DNA of 64,000 bases from Hyphomicrobiales bacterium (GCA_900472295.1 UCIA01000003.1:126063-190062), one strand, 5' to 3'. Positions 46,763-56,251 are shown, numbered from the stretch's first letter. Made by a program: numbers and translations. Notes: generated from the letters alone by a model not told the origin.

Positions 46763-47212
46763 TCAGCTCTTCAGCTTGGCGTTGCAGAGGCTGTAATAGC
46801 CGCCGCCCTTCTGGATCCAGCGAAGGCCGTTCAGCGTCCCTGCGTCCTTGTTGCCGTGGTAACCCTGCAGGCAGGTCTTCATCCGCGCCTTCGCGGGCTT
46901 TTCGGTCTTGAACTCGGCGGCGAGGGTGGTCGGGAATGTCACGCCCGCCGGCGCTACGGCGGGGGCGACCGACGCGCTGGTTTCCTCCTTCGGCTGCGGC
47001 TCGGTTTTGACCGTATCCGCGCTGGCCGCAGCTGACGTCGCGCATTTCTGCGTGCGGAAACCGTTCCAATCCATGCTGTTCAGAGTGCCGCTTTCCTTGG
47101 CTGTGCGATAGGCCTCGCCGCATTCCTTCATCGTCAGCGCGCTTGCAGGGGCGGCGCTCAAACCAAGCAATGCTGCCGTCGCAGCCAATCCCGCCAATTT
47201 CAATCTGGACAT
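46763..47212 (-). CDS. Small secreted Cys-repeat protein (paralogue 1)
   Basis: The 149-residue protein has a signal peptide ending near PASA. One N-terminal unit (LTMKECGEAYRTAKESGTL with NGFRTQKC) and a C-terminal unit (MKTCLQGYHGNKDAGTLNG then GGYYSLCNAKLKS) flank an acidic Pro-rich linker. Each unit has two Cys. The same units occur in the larger neighbour at 47452-48453. AGGAGGG precedes ATG 47212. The family is not one I can name; the periplasm is the likely location. Confidence 0.8.
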   Translation of the reverse strand: MSRLKLAGLAATAALLGLSAAPASALTMKECGEAYRTAKESGTLNSMDWNGFRTQKCATSAAASADTVKTEPQPKEETSASVAPAVAPAGVTFPTTLAAEFKTEKPAKARMKTCLQGYHGNKDAGTLNGLRWIQKGGGYYSLCNAKLKS

Positions 47213-47393
47213 AATACCCTCCTGGTTGAAAAAAACTTTGACGTCTTTTTGTATACTGTTTGTTCCGCTTATGTTCAATTAGAATCTTTGCGAATCATCG
47301 ATAATTCCGCTGGCGGGGCGTGTGGCCGAGTTGCCGATGTTGACAGCTCCCGCGATATGCAGATGCAAGCAGCGGGGCGTCCTAGCGCGCAAT

Positions 47394-47426
47394 AAAAAGA
47401 CCCGCGAACCCTTCGGTTCGCGGGTC
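47394..47426. terminator. Terminator of the larger Cys-repeat gene
   Basis: GACCCGCGAACC (47399-47410) and GGTTCGCGGGTC (47415-47426) form a 12-bp perfect stem with a 4-base loop. Read on the minus strand it ends in five T. Confidence 0.9.
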
Positions 47427-47451
47427 TGTCGGTTTCGGCAACTGCCGTCGA

Positions 47452-48453
47452 TCAGCTCTTCAGTTTGGCGTTGCAGAGGCTGTAGAAGCCGCCGCCCTTC
47501 TGGATCCATTTCAGGCCGCCGAGCGCATTGGCGTCCTTGTTGGCGTAGTACTGCTCGAGGCAGGTGTGCATGCGGGCCTTGCCGGGGTTTTCGCTGGCGA
47601 ACTTCTTGGCGATCGCCGTCGGGAACTTCACGCCCTTGGGGGCAACAACGGTCGGCGCTTCCGGGTCAGCCTTGTAGCTTGCCTCGTCGGCAGCCGGCAC
47701 GGTGTCGTCATCGTCAGCGCCGGCTCCGCATTCGGCCTTGCGGAAGTCGTTCCACTTCTTGCCGCCCAGCGAATTGGAGGCCTTGGCCGCCTGATATTTG
47801 GCGCTGCAATCGGCCATGCTCAGGCCCTTGCCGCTGCTGTCGGCAGCTGCCTTGGTCGTTGCCTTGGCGGGCTGCACCGAGGCGCTGGCGCCGGCGGCGC
47901 ACTCGGTCTTGCGGAAGTCGTTCCACTTGGCGCCGTTGAGCGTGCCCGCCGCCTTGGCGGCCTGGTATTTGGCGCTGCATTCCTTTGACGTCAGGCCCTT
48001 GGCGCTGTCGTCGGCCGCCGCGGCGGCTTTGGTCGTCGCCTTGGCGGGCTCAACTGAGGCGCTAGCGCCGGCGGCGCATTCGGTCTTGCGGAAGTCGTTC
48101 CACTTCGCGCCGTTCAGCGTGCCGGCGGCCTTTGCAGCCTGATACTTGGCGCTGCATTCCTTGGCCGTCAGGCCCTTGGCGTCATCGTCGGCGGCAGCGG
48201 CGGCCTTGGTCGTGTCCGCCTTGGCCGCGGCGGCCTTCTTGGCCGGCTTGGCGGTCTCGGTCGTGGCCGCTGCATCGGTGCCGCATTCGGCTTTGCGGAA
48301 CTGGTTCCAGGTCTGACCGTTCAGCGTGCCGCCGTCCTTGGCGGCATTATACTTGGTACTGCACTCGGCCATGGTCAGCGCATTGGCGGGCGCTGCCATG
48401 AACAAGGTTGCGACGGCAAGACCCGTCAAGGTTGCAAGTCGATGGATGAGCAT
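47452..48453 (-). CDS. Secreted multi-repeat Cys protein (paralogue 2)
   Basis: The 333-residue protein has a signal peptide (to about ANA, residue 26). Four units of about 30 residues follow (28-57, 97-126, 157-185, 212-242), each like ECSAKYQAAKAAGTLNG with WNDFRKTEC. Ala/Lys/Asp linkers separate them. A C-terminal unit (CLEQYYANKDANALGGLKW ... SLCNAKLKS) shares the spacing and is a divergent fifth copy. Each unit has a Cys pair, presumably a disulfide. Units 2 and 3 are near-identical in DNA too. Loosely like PsiF repeats, but function unknown. Confidence 0.82.
   Translation of the reverse strand: MLIHRLATLTGLAVATLFMAAPANALTMAECSTKYNAAKDGGTLNGQTWNQFRKAECGTDAAATTETAKPAKKAAAAKADTTKAAAAADDDAKGLTAKECSAKYQAAKAAGTLNGAKWNDFRKTECAAGASASVEPAKATTKAAAAADDSAKGLTSKECSAKYQAAKAAGTLNGAKWNDFRKTECAAGASASVQPAKATTKAAADSSGKGLSMADCSAKYQAAKASNSLGGKKWNDFRKAECGAGADDDDTVPAADEASYKADPEAPTVVAPKGVKFPTAIAKKFASENPGKARMHTCLEQYYANKDANALGGLKWIQKGGGFYSLCNAKLKS
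47821..48174 (-). repeat. Two near-identical 177-bp tandem units inside the Cys-repeat gene
   Basis: Codons 94-152 and 153-211 repeat with a period of 59 codons and share almost all residues through TLNGAKWNDFRKTECAAGAS. The copies have stayed in frame, showing recent duplication and possible length variation between strains. Confidence 0.8.
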
Positions 48454-48823
48454 GGCGTTTCTCCCGTTGCTGCGCCCATAGGTTGTATCTGAGTGAATCA
48501 ATAGCTCTCAACGCTCGGCTGCGCCAGATGCTATCCCGCGCCTATACGCTCGAAAAGCGCGTTCTCCCGATAAGGTGATGGATCCCTTGCGATCTGACGC
48601 CTCCACGACAAAGATTTGTCGGCCCAAAGCTGCGCCGTACGGCAATGTGACTGGGATATTGCGGCAAGACCGTGTCATCGACGCATGCTGCCGGAGGTCT
48701 TGACCAGATCGCAACAATGATTTTCTAAGAATTGGTAATATACAATCACACAATGTGATCGTGTGTTCGGCCCAATTATGGCATTAGAAGCCGGCTGAAA
48801 AATCGACAGGGATTCTGGCTAAC
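48454..48823. other. Intergenic region upstream of glmM
   Basis: This 370-bp region contains a hairpin CGACAAA-ga-TTTGTCG (48606-48621) and an inverted repeat ATCACA-caa-TGTGAT (48745-48759) about 65 bp before glmM that may be a regulator site. I see no convincing ORF. Confidence 0.6.
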
Positions 48824-50176
48824 ATGGCAGGACGTTATTTCGGCACCGACGGCATTCGCGGGCGCGCCAACAAATTTCCGATGACGGCTGAGATCGCGAT
48901 GCGGGTCGGCATGGCCGCCGGCCTGTCGTTCCAGCGCGGCAGCCATCGCCACCGCGTCGTGCTCGGCAAGGACACGCGGCTGTCCGGCTATATGATCGAG
49001 AACGCGATGGTGGCTGGCCTGTGCGCTGCCGGCATGGATGTGTTCCTGCTCGGCCCGATCCCGACACCCGCGGTCGCCATGCTGGTGCGCTCGCTGCGCG
49101 CCGATATCGGCGTCATGATCTCGGCCTCGCACAATCCTTATTACGACAATGGCATCAAGCTGTTCGGCCCTGACGGCTACAAGCTCTCCGACGAGATCGA
49201 GGAGCGTATCGAGGCCATGCTCGACAAGGATATCGAACTGGCGCTCGCCGATTCCGACGGGCTCGGGCGCGCCAAGCGCGTCGACGGCGTGCACGACCGC
49301 TACATCGAATTCGCCAAGCGCACTTTGCCGCGCTCGATGTCGCTGTCGGGCCTCAGGATCGTCGTCGATTGCGCCAATGGCGCCGCCTACAAGGTGGCGC
49401 CGGCAGCCCTTTGGGAGTTGGGTGCCGACGTCATTGCCATCAATGTCGAGCCGAACGGCTTCAACATCAACAAGGAATGCGGCTCGACCCATCCGGCCGG
49501 CCTGCAGAAGAAGGTGCATGAAGTGCGCGCCGATATCGGCATCGCGCTCGACGGCGACGCCGATCGCGTCGTCATCGTCGACGAGAACGGCGCCATTGTC
49601 GACGGCGACCAGATCATGGCGCTGATCGCCGAGTCCTGGCATCAGAGCGGCCGGTTGGCCGGCGGCGGCGTCGTCTCGACGGTGATGTCCAATCTCGGTC
49701 TTGAACGCTTCCTCGGCGACATGAAGCTGCAACTTCACCGCACCAAGGTCGGCGACCGCTATGTTGTCGAGCATATGCGTGCGCATGGGTTGAATGTCGG
49801 TGGCGAGCAGTCGGGCCACATCGTGCTGTCGGATTTCTCCACTACGGGCGACGGTCTTGTCTCGGCGCTGCAAGTGTTGGCTTGCATCAAGCGGCAGAAC
49901 CGGCCGGTCAGCGAACTGTCGAAGAAGTTCGAGCCGGTGCCGCAGCTGTTGAAGAATGTCCGCATCGCCGGCGGCAAGCCGCTCGAGGAAGCCCCGGTCA
50001 AGGCCGCCATCGAAGATGCGCGCAATCGCCTCGGCAAGGCCGGCCGGCTGGTCATCCGGCCCTCCGGCACCGAGCCGCTGATCCGCGTCATGGCCGAAGG
50101 CGACGACCCGCAACTGGTCGAGGCCGTGGTCAACGACATCGTCGAGGTCATTTCGGAAACGCGCAGCGCCGCCTGA
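48824..50176 (+). CDS. glmM: Phosphoglucosamine mutase GlmM
   Basis: The 450-residue enzyme starts [16 protein letters not shown]. It has the phosphoserine loop [14 protein letters not shown] (Ser102), metal loop [16 protein letters not shown], substrate loop [12 protein letters not shown] and phosphate loop [15 protein letters not shown]. It makes glucosamine-1-phosphate for peptidoglycan and LPS. ftsH-glmM is a common order in other bacteria; here a 4-kb insert with the HxlR locus and Cys-repeat genes lies between them. Confidence 0.98.
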   Translation: MAGRYFGTDGIRGRANKFPMTAEIAMRVGMAAGLSFQRGSHRHRVVLGKDTRLSGYMIENAMVAGLCAAGMDVFLLGPIPTPAVAMLVRSLRADIGVMISASHNPYYDNGIKLFGPDGYKLSDEIEERIEAMLDKDIELALADSDGLGRAKRVDGVHDRYIEFAKRTLPRSMSLSGLRIVVDCANGAAYKVAPAALWELGADVIAINVEPNGFNINKECGSTHPAGLQKKVHEVRADIGIALDGDADRVVIVDENGAIVDGDQIMALIAESWHQSGRLAGGGVVSTVMSNLGLERFLGDMKLQLHRTKVGDRYVVEHMRAHGLNVGGEQSGHIVLSDFSTTGDGLVSALQVLACIKRQNRPVSELSKKFEPVPQLLKNVRIAGGKPLEEAPVKAAIEDARNRLGKAGRLVIRPSGTEPLIRVMAEGDDPQLVEAVVNDIVEVISETRSAA

Positions 50177-50214
50177 TTCTCACGGCCTTCAGAAGCGGTT
50201 TTCAAGACAGCAAG

Positions 50215-50236
50215 GCCCGCTTCTGGCGGGCTTTTT
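50215..50236 (+). terminator. Intrinsic terminator of glmM
   Basis: GCCCGC (50215-50220) pairs with GCGGGC (50226-50231), loop TTCTG, followed by five T. Confidence 0.82.
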
Positions 50237-50317
50237 GTTTGCGCCGGAGCGTGTGCCTTCTCGGTCTTGCAGAGACCTGTCTCTAAAATATCGAGAATTC
50301 GTGGTTAACCGACAGGG

Positions 50318-50332
50318 TTAAACGCCTTTTAA
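50318..50332 (+). promoter_or_regulatory. CtrA-type box upstream of the first porin-like gene
   Basis: TTAAACGCCTTTTAA is TTAA-N7-TTAA, 85 bp before the start codon at 50417. A further TTAACC lies just upstream (50305-50310). Confidence 0.5.
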
Positions 50333-50416
50333 CTTTTGCAATTCATTATCCACAACTGAGGTCAAACACATTCGGGCGGGATTCAATTTTCCGACGGGTT
50401 CTCAGGGGTGAAAAGC

Positions 50417-51268
50417 ATGTTCAATACAGCAAAAATGGCTCTCCTTGCCGCGCTGTTCGCAGGCGTTGCCGGGCCGGTATTCGCCGCCGATTTCGCGGAA
50501 CCGCCGGTGGTTGAAGAAGCGCCGGCGCCGATCGCCTACGAGCCGCCGGACGACTTCGGCGGCTGGTACATCCGCGGCGACATCGACTATCACTGGTCGA
50601 AGTTCCGCGGTGCGGACTACATCACTTACGGGCCGCCGCCCGGCACGAACACTTTCGACAGCGGCAAGCTGAAGGGTGCTTTCTCGGCCGGCGCCGGCGT
50701 CGGTTACCAGGTCAACCGATACTTCCGCACTGACGTGACCCTCGACTGGATGGGCAAGTCCGATTTCCGCGGCTCGACCACAGGTCTCTGCGGCGGCGGC
50801 GTAGCTTGTACCTCCGTCGACACTTCGTCCTATTCAGCGATGCTGCTCCTGGCCAATGCCTATGTCGACATCGGCACCTGGCACGGCGTGACGCCCTATG
50901 TCGGCGCCGGTATCGGCGGCGCATGGATGAAGTGGGATACGCTGCACAACACCGATCTCGACGGCGAGTTCGAGCATCGTGGCGGCAAGGGCTGGCGCTT
51001 CGCTTATGCCCTCATGGCCGGTGCCTCCTACTGCCTGAGCGATCGGGTGAAGCTCGATCTCGGCTATCGCTACAGCCATATCAATGGTGGCCGCATGTTC
51101 GAATACGCCGCTGGAGCCGGTGGTACCACTGGCGCTGGTCCGGGCTTCGATCGCGGCATCAATGTGCACGAAGTGCGCGGCGGCCTGCGCTACCAGTTCG
51201 GCCGGTCGGACTGCGCCCCGCCGCCGGAGCCCTACCAGCCCGAGCCGCAGCCGATCTACACCAAGTAA
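50417..51268 (+). CDS. Omp25/31-like outer membrane beta-barrel protein
   Basis: The 283-residue protein has a signal peptide (ALLAALFAGVAGPVFA) and a Pro-rich start, then alternating strands ending in VRGGLRYQFG (porin-like final strand) and a Pro-rich tail. GGWYIRGDIDYHWSKF and GVTPYVGAGIGGAWMKW are typical of rhizobial/Brucella Omp25/31 family surface proteins. ATG 50417 rather than GTG 50408 is used. A CtrA box lies upstream and a terminator follows. Confidence 0.88.
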   Translation: MFNTAKMALLAALFAGVAGPVFAADFAEPPVVEEAPAPIAYEPPDDFGGWYIRGDIDYHWSKFRGADYITYGPPPGTNTFDSGKLKGAFSAGAGVGYQVNRYFRTDVTLDWMGKSDFRGSTTGLCGGGVACTSVDTSSYSAMLLLANAYVDIGTWHGVTPYVGAGIGGAWMKWDTLHNTDLDGEFEHRGGKGWRFAYALMAGASYCLSDRVKLDLGYRYSHINGGRMFEYAAGAGGTTGAGPGFDRGINVHEVRGGLRYQFGRSDCAPPPEPYQPEPQPIYTK

Positions 51269-51292
51269 ACGCTTCGAACCTTCCAGTTCGCG

Positions 51293-51320
51293 AACCGCCC
51301 GGCTCTTGCCGGGCGGTTTT
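51293..51320 (+). terminator. Intrinsic terminator of the first porin-like gene
   Basis: AACCGCCCGGC (51293-51303) pairs with GCCGGGCGGTT (51308-51318), loop TCTT, ending in TTTT. Confidence 0.88.
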
Positions 51321-51407
51321 CGTTTGTGGTCCCAATAGGGTCTTCCAGACGGCATCAGCCGTCGGAAAAAAGCCTTTCTGAATCAATTCGGTAACGCTCC
51401 GTTATCC

Positions 51408-51435
51408 TTAACCCTGACTTAACCACTATGGTTAA
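51408..51435 (+). promoter_or_regulatory. CtrA-type box and adjoining palindrome upstream of the second porin-like gene
   Basis: TTAACCCTGACTTAA (51408-51422) is an exact TTAA-N7-TTAA with CC after each half. It overlaps a palindrome TTAACCA-CTA-TGGTTAA (51419-51435). Both are about 65-90 bp before the start at 51500. Confidence 0.6.
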
Positions 51436-51499
51436 CAATGCTCATTGAAACGGCGCTCGCGTTCAACGACGGGTGCTAATTTCAGGAGCCGGGGAAACC

Positions 51500-52255
51500 A
51501 TGAATTTCAAATCGCTGACTGTGCCGGCACTTGCCGCACTCGCCCTTGCGCCGCTGACCCAGGCGCAGGCCGCGGACTACGATCCGCCGGTCTATGTCGA
51601 TCAGGCGCCGGACTATCAGCCGGTCGAGGTCGGCTCGGGATGGTATCTGCGCGGCGATGTCTCCTACCTGGCGCAGAAGAGCTACCAGGACCAGGACTTC
51701 AGCTTTGCGCCGGCGAGCTTCAGCGAGAAGCAGGATCCGGTCTTTGCCAGCGTCGGCTTCGGCTACCATTTCAACGACTATCTGCGCGCCGATATCAACC
51801 TTGGCTATCTGCCCGGCAACAAGATCGGCGTCGGCTTTGACGATTCGGCGACCGCGGTAGAGCCGACCATCGCGTCGGCATCGCTGCAGAATTATTCCCT
51901 GTCAGGCATGGTCAATGGCTATGTCGATCTCGGCACTTATGTCGGCATCACGCCCTATGTCGGCGCCGGCATCGGCCTGGTCAGAAACAAACACAAGCTT
52001 TCGGCGAGCTACTTCACCGACAATAGCGACGATTTCATCCTCAGCGACAACAAGACCCAGTACGCTTTTGCCTATACGCTTGATGCGGGCCTGGCCTACC
52101 AGGTGACCAAGAATGTCTCCGTCGATCTCGGCTATCAGTATTTTTCCTCGCCGGATGCCGAATATGTCACCGCCGAGAGCCTGACCTCCTACCCGGTCAA
52201 AAAGGGCATCAGCAATCATCAGGTCAAGCTCGGACTGCGCTACGATCTCTGGTAG
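51500..52255 (+). CDS. Omp25/31-like outer membrane beta-barrel protein
   Basis: The 251-residue protein has a signal peptide (SLTVPALAALALAPLTQAQA), a YDPPVYVDQAPDYQPVEVG segment, then repeated strands (GSGWYLRGDVSYLAQKSY, GYVDLGTYVGITPYVGAGIG) and the final aromatic HQVKLGLRYDLW. It is similar in plan to its upstream neighbour but diverged in sequence, and was probably produced by an old duplication. It has its own CtrA box and terminator. Confidence 0.88.
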   Translation: MNFKSLTVPALAALALAPLTQAQAADYDPPVYVDQAPDYQPVEVGSGWYLRGDVSYLAQKSYQDQDFSFAPASFSEKQDPVFASVGFGYHFNDYLRADINLGYLPGNKIGVGFDDSATAVEPTIASASLQNYSLSGMVNGYVDLGTYVGITPYVGAGIGLVRNKHKLSASYFTDNSDDFILSDNKTQYAFAYTLDAGLAYQVTKNVSVDLGYQYFSSPDAEYVTAESLTSYPVKKGISNHQVKLGLRYDLW

Positions 52256-52278
52256 GCTGACTACAGATACCAGGCTTG

Positions 52279-52306
52279 ACGGCGGATCTCTTCGATCCGC
52301 CGTTTG
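52279..52306 (+). terminator. Intrinsic terminator after the second porin-like gene
   Basis: ACGGCGGATC (52279-52288) pairs with GATCCGCCGT (52294-52303), loop 5, followed by TTT. Confidence 0.82.
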
Positions 52307-52371
52307 CGTTTGCGGTCACGACATCCTGATCCAGGATTGCTTGTATCCCGTCAGCGACAAAAACTTTCCTC

Positions 52372-52400
52372 TTGACGCCTGAGGGCTGAACGAATATCGC
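52372..52400 (+). promoter_or_regulatory. Predicted sigma70 promoter of serC-serA
   Basis: TTGACG (52372-52377) and TATCGC (52395-52400) are separated by 17 bp. The expected start near 52407 places the transcript 5' end at the beginning of the serC leader structure. Confidence 0.65.
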
Positions 52401-52457
52401 CGTCCGTGGGCCACCCCTCCCCAACGAGGGGCCACTATCTGGAAGGATAGACCACGA
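52401..52457 (+). ncRNA. serC leader RNA motif
   Basis: Between the promoter and the serC start are two hairpins: GTGGGCCACCCCTC with GAGGGGCCAC, and CTATC-tggaa-GGATAG, which ends only six bases before the ATG and covers its RBS area (GGAAGGAT). This matches the alphaproteobacterial serC motif, a conserved leader described next to serC start codons and proposed to control translation; the ligand or trigger is not established. Confidence 0.82.
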
Positions 52458-53632
52458 TGACGACGCATACGAAGCCCGGACTCCGTCCGGCAAACCCCAA
52501 TTTCTCCTCAGGTCCCTGCGCAAAACGCCCCGGCTGGTCGGTCGAGGCGCTGAAGAATGCTGCGCTCGGCCGTTCCCATCGTGCCAAGATCGGCAAGACC
52601 AAGCTCGAGCAGGCAATCGAGCTGACGCGGGAAATCCTCCAGGTTCCAGCGGACTACTGCATCGGCATCGTGCCGGCGTCGGACACCGGCGCTGTCGAGA
52701 TGGCGCTGTGGTCGCTGCTCGGCGAGCGCGGCGTCGACATGGTCGCCTGGGAAAGCTTTGGCTCCGGCTGGGTCACCGATGTGGTCAAGCAGCTGAAGCT
52801 CGCCGACGTGCGCAAGATCGAAGCCGATTATGGCGAGCTGCCGGACCTGACGAAGGTCGATTTCGACCGCGATGTGGTCTTCACCTGGAACGGCACGACA
52901 TCAGGCGTGCGCGTGCCGAATGGCGATTTCATTCCGGCCGACCGCAAGGGCCTCACCATCTGCGACGCCACCTCAGCGGCGTTCGCGCAAAAGCTCGATT
53001 TTCAAAAGCTCGATGTCGTCACCTTCTCCTGGCAGAAAGTGCTGGGCGGCGAGGGCGCGCACGGTATGCTGATCCTGTCGCCTCGTGCCGTCGAGCGGCT
53101 GGAAACCTACAAGCCGGCCTGGCCGCTGCCGAAAATCTTTCGCCTGACCTCGGGCGGCAAGCTGATCGAAGGCATCTTCAAGGGCGAGACCATCAACACG
53201 CCGTCGATGCTGTGCGTCGAGGATTATCTCGATGCGCTCAACTGGGCGAAGTCGATCGGCGGTCTCGATGCGCTGATTGCCAGGGCCGATGCCAATGCCG
53301 CAGTGCTCGACGGCTTTGTCGACAGATCCTCCTGGCTCGGTCACCTCGCGGTCGATGCGGCGACGCGGTCGAACACGTCCGTGTGTCTGTCCTTTGCCGA
53401 TCCGGATGTTGCCGCGCTCGACGCCGACGGCCAGGCGGCTTTCGCCAAGGCGCTGGTCTCAGTGCTCGACAAGGAAGGTGTCGCCTACGACATCGGCTCC
53501 TATCGCGACGCACCGCCCGGCCTGCGCATGTGGTGCGGCGCCACCGTCGAGACATCCGATCTCGAAGCGCTGCTGCCCTGGCTCGACTGGGCTTTTGCCA
53601 CGCAGAAGGCGTCGCTGAAGGCAGCGGCCTGA
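52457..53632 (+). CDS. serC: Phosphoserine aminotransferase
   Basis: The 391-residue PLP enzyme converts phosphohydroxypyruvate to phosphoserine. PLP-lysine is in [15 protein letters not shown] and the family start [14 protein letters not shown] is present. It is upstream of serA with 61 bp between, so both serine biosynthesis steps are cotranscribed and controlled by the leader. Confidence 0.97.
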   Translation: MTTHTKPGLRPANPNFSSGPCAKRPGWSVEALKNAALGRSHRAKIGKTKLEQAIELTREILQVPADYCIGIVPASDTGAVEMALWSLLGERGVDMVAWESFGSGWVTDVVKQLKLADVRKIEADYGELPDLTKVDFDRDVVFTWNGTTSGVRVPNGDFIPADRKGLTICDATSAAFAQKLDFQKLDVVTFSWQKVLGGEGAHGMLILSPRAVERLETYKPAWPLPKIFRLTSGGKLIEGIFKGETINTPSMLCVEDYLDALNWAKSIGGLDALIARADANAAVLDGFVDRSSWLGHLAVDAATRSNTSVCLSFADPDVAALDADGQAAFAKALVSVLDKEGVAYDIGSYRDAPPGLRMWCGATVETSDLEALLPWLDWAFATQKASLKAAA

Positions 53633-53693
53633 GATTGCATGGCGGCCCCGCTGGCCGCCATTTCCCCAAACAATCCATTTGAAGGAGGTCGCC

Positions 53694-55295
53694 ATGGCGC
53701 CCCGCGTTCTCGTCTCGGATAAACTCTCCACCACCGCCGTGCAGATCTTCAAGGACCGCGGCATCGAGGTCGACTATCTGCCCGACCTCGGCAAGGACAA
53801 GGAAAAGCTGCTGGAGGTGATCGGCCAGTATGATGGCCTTGCCATCCGCTCGGCGACCAAGGTCACGGAAAAGCTGATCAACGCCGCAACAAAGCTCAAG
53901 GTCGTCGGCCGCGCCGGCATCGGCGTCGACAATGTCGATATCCCAGCGGCAAGCCGCAAGGGTATCATCGTGATGAACACGCCCTTCGGCAATTCGATCA
54001 CCACGGCCGAGCATGCCGTCGCCATGATCTTCGCGCTGGCGCGCCAGATCCCGGAAGCCAACGCCTCGACCCATGCCGGCAAGTGGGAAAAGAACCGCTT
54101 CATGGGCGTCGAGATCACCGGCAAGACGCTGGGTGTCATCGGCTGCGGCAATATCGGCTCGATCGTCGCCACGCGCGGCGTCGGCCTGAAGATGCATGTC
54201 GTCGCCTTCGATCCGTTCCTGTCGGACAAGCGTGCCGAGGAACTCGGCGTCGACAAGGTCGAGCTGGACGAGCTGTTCGCGCGCGCCGACTTCATCACGC
54301 TGCACACGCCGCTGACCGACAAGACACGCAACATCATCGACGCTGCGGCGATCGCCAAGATGAAGAGCGGCGTGCGCATCATCAACTGCGCGCGTGGCGG
54401 GCTGATCGTCGAAGCCGATCTCGTTGCGGCGCTGAGGAGCGGCAAGGTGGCCGGCGCCGGCGTCGACGTCTTCGAGGTCGAACCGGCGGAGAACAATGAG
54501 CTGTTCGGCATGGAAAACGTGGTGGCGACGCCGCATCTCGGCGCTTCCACGGCGGAAGCGCAGGAGAATGTCGCGCTGCAGGTGGCCGAGCAGATGGCCG
54601 ACTATCTGATCAAGGGCGCGGTCTCCAACGCCATCAACATGCCTTCGATAACGGCCGAGGAAGCGCCCAGGCTAAAGCCGTTTGTCAAGCTCGCCGAAGT
54701 GCTCGGCGCTTTTGTCGGCCAAGTGACGGAAGATCCGATCAAGGAGGTAGAGATCCTCTTCGACGGCTCGACCGCGACGATGAACACGCGCGCGCTGATC
54801 AGTGCCACGCTTGCCGGGCTGATCCGGCCGCAGGTCGCTGACGTCAACATGGTGTCGGCGCCGATCATGGTGAAGGAGCGCGGCATCATCGTTGCCGAGG
54901 TCAAGCGCGACAAGTCGGGCGTGTTCGATGGCTATATCAAGCTGACGGTGAAGACCGAGCACATGACGCGTTCGATCGCCGGAACCTGCTTCTCCGACGG
55001 CAAGCCGCGCTTCATCCAGATCAAGGGCATCAATCTTGACGCCGAGGTCGGCCAGCACATGCTCTACACCACCAATGCAGACGCGCCCGGCATTATCGGC
55101 CTGCTCGGTACGGTGTGCGGCGAGAACGGCGTCAACATCGCCAACTTCCAGCTCGGCCGTAACCGGCCAGGCGGCGACGCGATTGCGCTGCTCTATCTCG
55201 ACGCGCCTTTCCCGGAAAACGTGCTGGAACAGGTCAAGGCGCACAAGTCGATCGACTCGGCCAAGCGGCTGCAGTTCGACGTCAACGCGATGTGA
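53694..55295 (+). CDS. serA: D-3-phosphoglycerate dehydrogenase, long form with ACT domain
   Basis: The 533-residue enzyme has a Rossmann motif LGVIGCGNIGSIVA, the catalytic region (CARGGLIVEADLV; ATPHLGASTAEAQ) in the first 310 residues, an ASB domain and a C-terminal ACT domain (DAPGIIGLLGTVCGENGVNI) that can bind serine. AAGGAGGTCGCC before ATG 53694 decides the start over ATG 53679. It makes phosphohydroxypyruvate, the first committed step to serine. Confidence 0.97.
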   Translation: MAPRVLVSDKLSTTAVQIFKDRGIEVDYLPDLGKDKEKLLEVIGQYDGLAIRSATKVTEKLINAATKLKVVGRAGIGVDNVDIPAASRKGIIVMNTPFGNSITTAEHAVAMIFALARQIPEANASTHAGKWEKNRFMGVEITGKTLGVIGCGNIGSIVATRGVGLKMHVVAFDPFLSDKRAEELGVDKVELDELFARADFITLHTPLTDKTRNIIDAAAIAKMKSGVRIINCARGGLIVEADLVAALRSGKVAGAGVDVFEVEPAENNELFGMENVVATPHLGASTAEAQENVALQVAEQMADYLIKGAVSNAINMPSITAEEAPRLKPFVKLAEVLGAFVGQVTEDPIKEVEILFDGSTATMNTRALISATLAGLIRPQVADVNMVSAPIMVKERGIIVAEVKRDKSGVFDGYIKLTVKTEHMTRSIAGTCFSDGKPRFIQIKGINLDAEVGQHMLYTTNADAPGIIGLLGTVCGENGVNIANFQLGRNRPGGDAIALLYLDAPFPENVLEQVKAHKSIDSAKRLQFDVNAM

Positions 55296-55318
55296 TCGTG
55301 ATCTTGCAATGAGAAGGA

Positions 55319-55345
55319 AAGGCGCGGTTTCGACCGCGCCTTTTT
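55319..55345 (+). terminator. Intrinsic terminator of serC-serA
   Basis: GGCGCGGT (55321-55328) pairs with ACCGCGCC (55333-55340), loop TTCG, followed by TTTTT. Confidence 0.88.
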
Positions 55346-55348
55346 CGT

Positions 55349-56251
55349 TCAGGGCGGCGGCGGATCCGCCATCTTGCGTCCGCTGTATTCGGCGAGCGAA
55401 ATGCCCCCCAGCACCAGTACCAAGGCCAGCGCCTGGTATAGCTGGAAAGTCTCGCCGACGATCAGCACCGAGAGCAGCGTGCCGAAGATCGGCACCAGGT
55501 TGATGAACAGGCCGGCGCGGTTGGCGCCGATCAGCTCATTGCCCCTGATGTAAGTGATCTGCGAAATGACCGAAGCGCCGATCGCGGTATAGACGATGAC
55601 CACCCAGCCGGTGACATCGGGGACGATAACCTTGCCGGCGGCGACCTCCCACAGGAAGAACGGCAGCGAGGTGATGAGGGCAGCTATCGCCAGAGACAAC
55701 ATCAGGCTCTGCCAGCGCATCACCGGCTTCAGCCGCAACCCGACCGAATAGCCGCTGTAGAGGACGACGGCGACCAGCATGATGGCGTCGCCGAAATTGA
55801 GTTCCAATGTGAGCAGCCGGCGCGGATCGCCATGGCAGGCAGTCAAGATGACGCCGAAGATGGTCAGCACCACGCCGGCAATCTGCGCCCAGCTCACGCG
55901 CAGGCGGAAGAAGATGAAATTGGCAACGATGATCAGGACCGGCATCGCCGCCTGTTCGATCGAGACGTTGATCGCCGTTGTGTAGTTGAGCGCCGTGTAG
56001 AAAATGGTGTTGAACAAAGTGAAGCCGCTGGCCCCAAGTGCGGCCAGGACGAACCAGTGTTTGCGCACCACCGGCCAATCCTCCTTGATCGTGCGCCAGC
56101 CGATCGGCAGCAGGATCGCAACCGCCAGCACCCAGCGCAGGAAGACCAGCGTCATTGGCGAGACGTGGTCGACCGCCAGCTTGCCGGCGACGGAATTGCC
56201 GCCCCACAGCAAGGTGGTCAGCAGCAGAAACAGGTAGGCGCTTCGATGCAT
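55349..56251 (-). CDS. DMT-superfamily (EamA) transporter
   Basis: The 300-residue protein has ten membrane segments in two EamA halves (LLTTLLWGGNSVAGKLAV and IIVANFIFFRLRVSWAQIAG; VSWAQIAG-like and LVPIFGTLLSVLIVGE). ATG 56251 is taken. Convergent with serA and divergent from purA. Substrate unknown, metabolite export likely. Confidence 0.88.
   Translation of the reverse strand: MHRSAYLFLLLTTLLWGGNSVAGKLAVDHVSPMTLVFLRWVLAVAILLPIGWRTIKEDWPVVRKHWFVLAALGASGFTLFNTIFYTALNYTTAINVSIEQAAMPVLIIVANFIFFRLRVSWAQIAGVVLTIFGVILTACHGDPRRLLTLELNFGDAIMLVAVVLYSGYSVGLRLKPVMRWQSLMLSLAIAALITSLPFFLWEVAAGKVIVPDVTGWVVIVYTAIGASVISQITYIRGNELIGANRAGLFINLVPIFGTLLSVLIVGETFQLYQALALVLVLGGISLAEYSGRKMADPPPP

Noticed and set aside
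47320..47345. tRNA-like phrase GTGTGGCCGAGTTG
   Set aside because: No acceptor stem, anticodon arm or T-loop can be built around it.
47821..48174. CRISPR-like array
   Set aside because: The units are in-frame coding repeats of 59 codons without spacers; no short palindromic repeats or cas genes are present.
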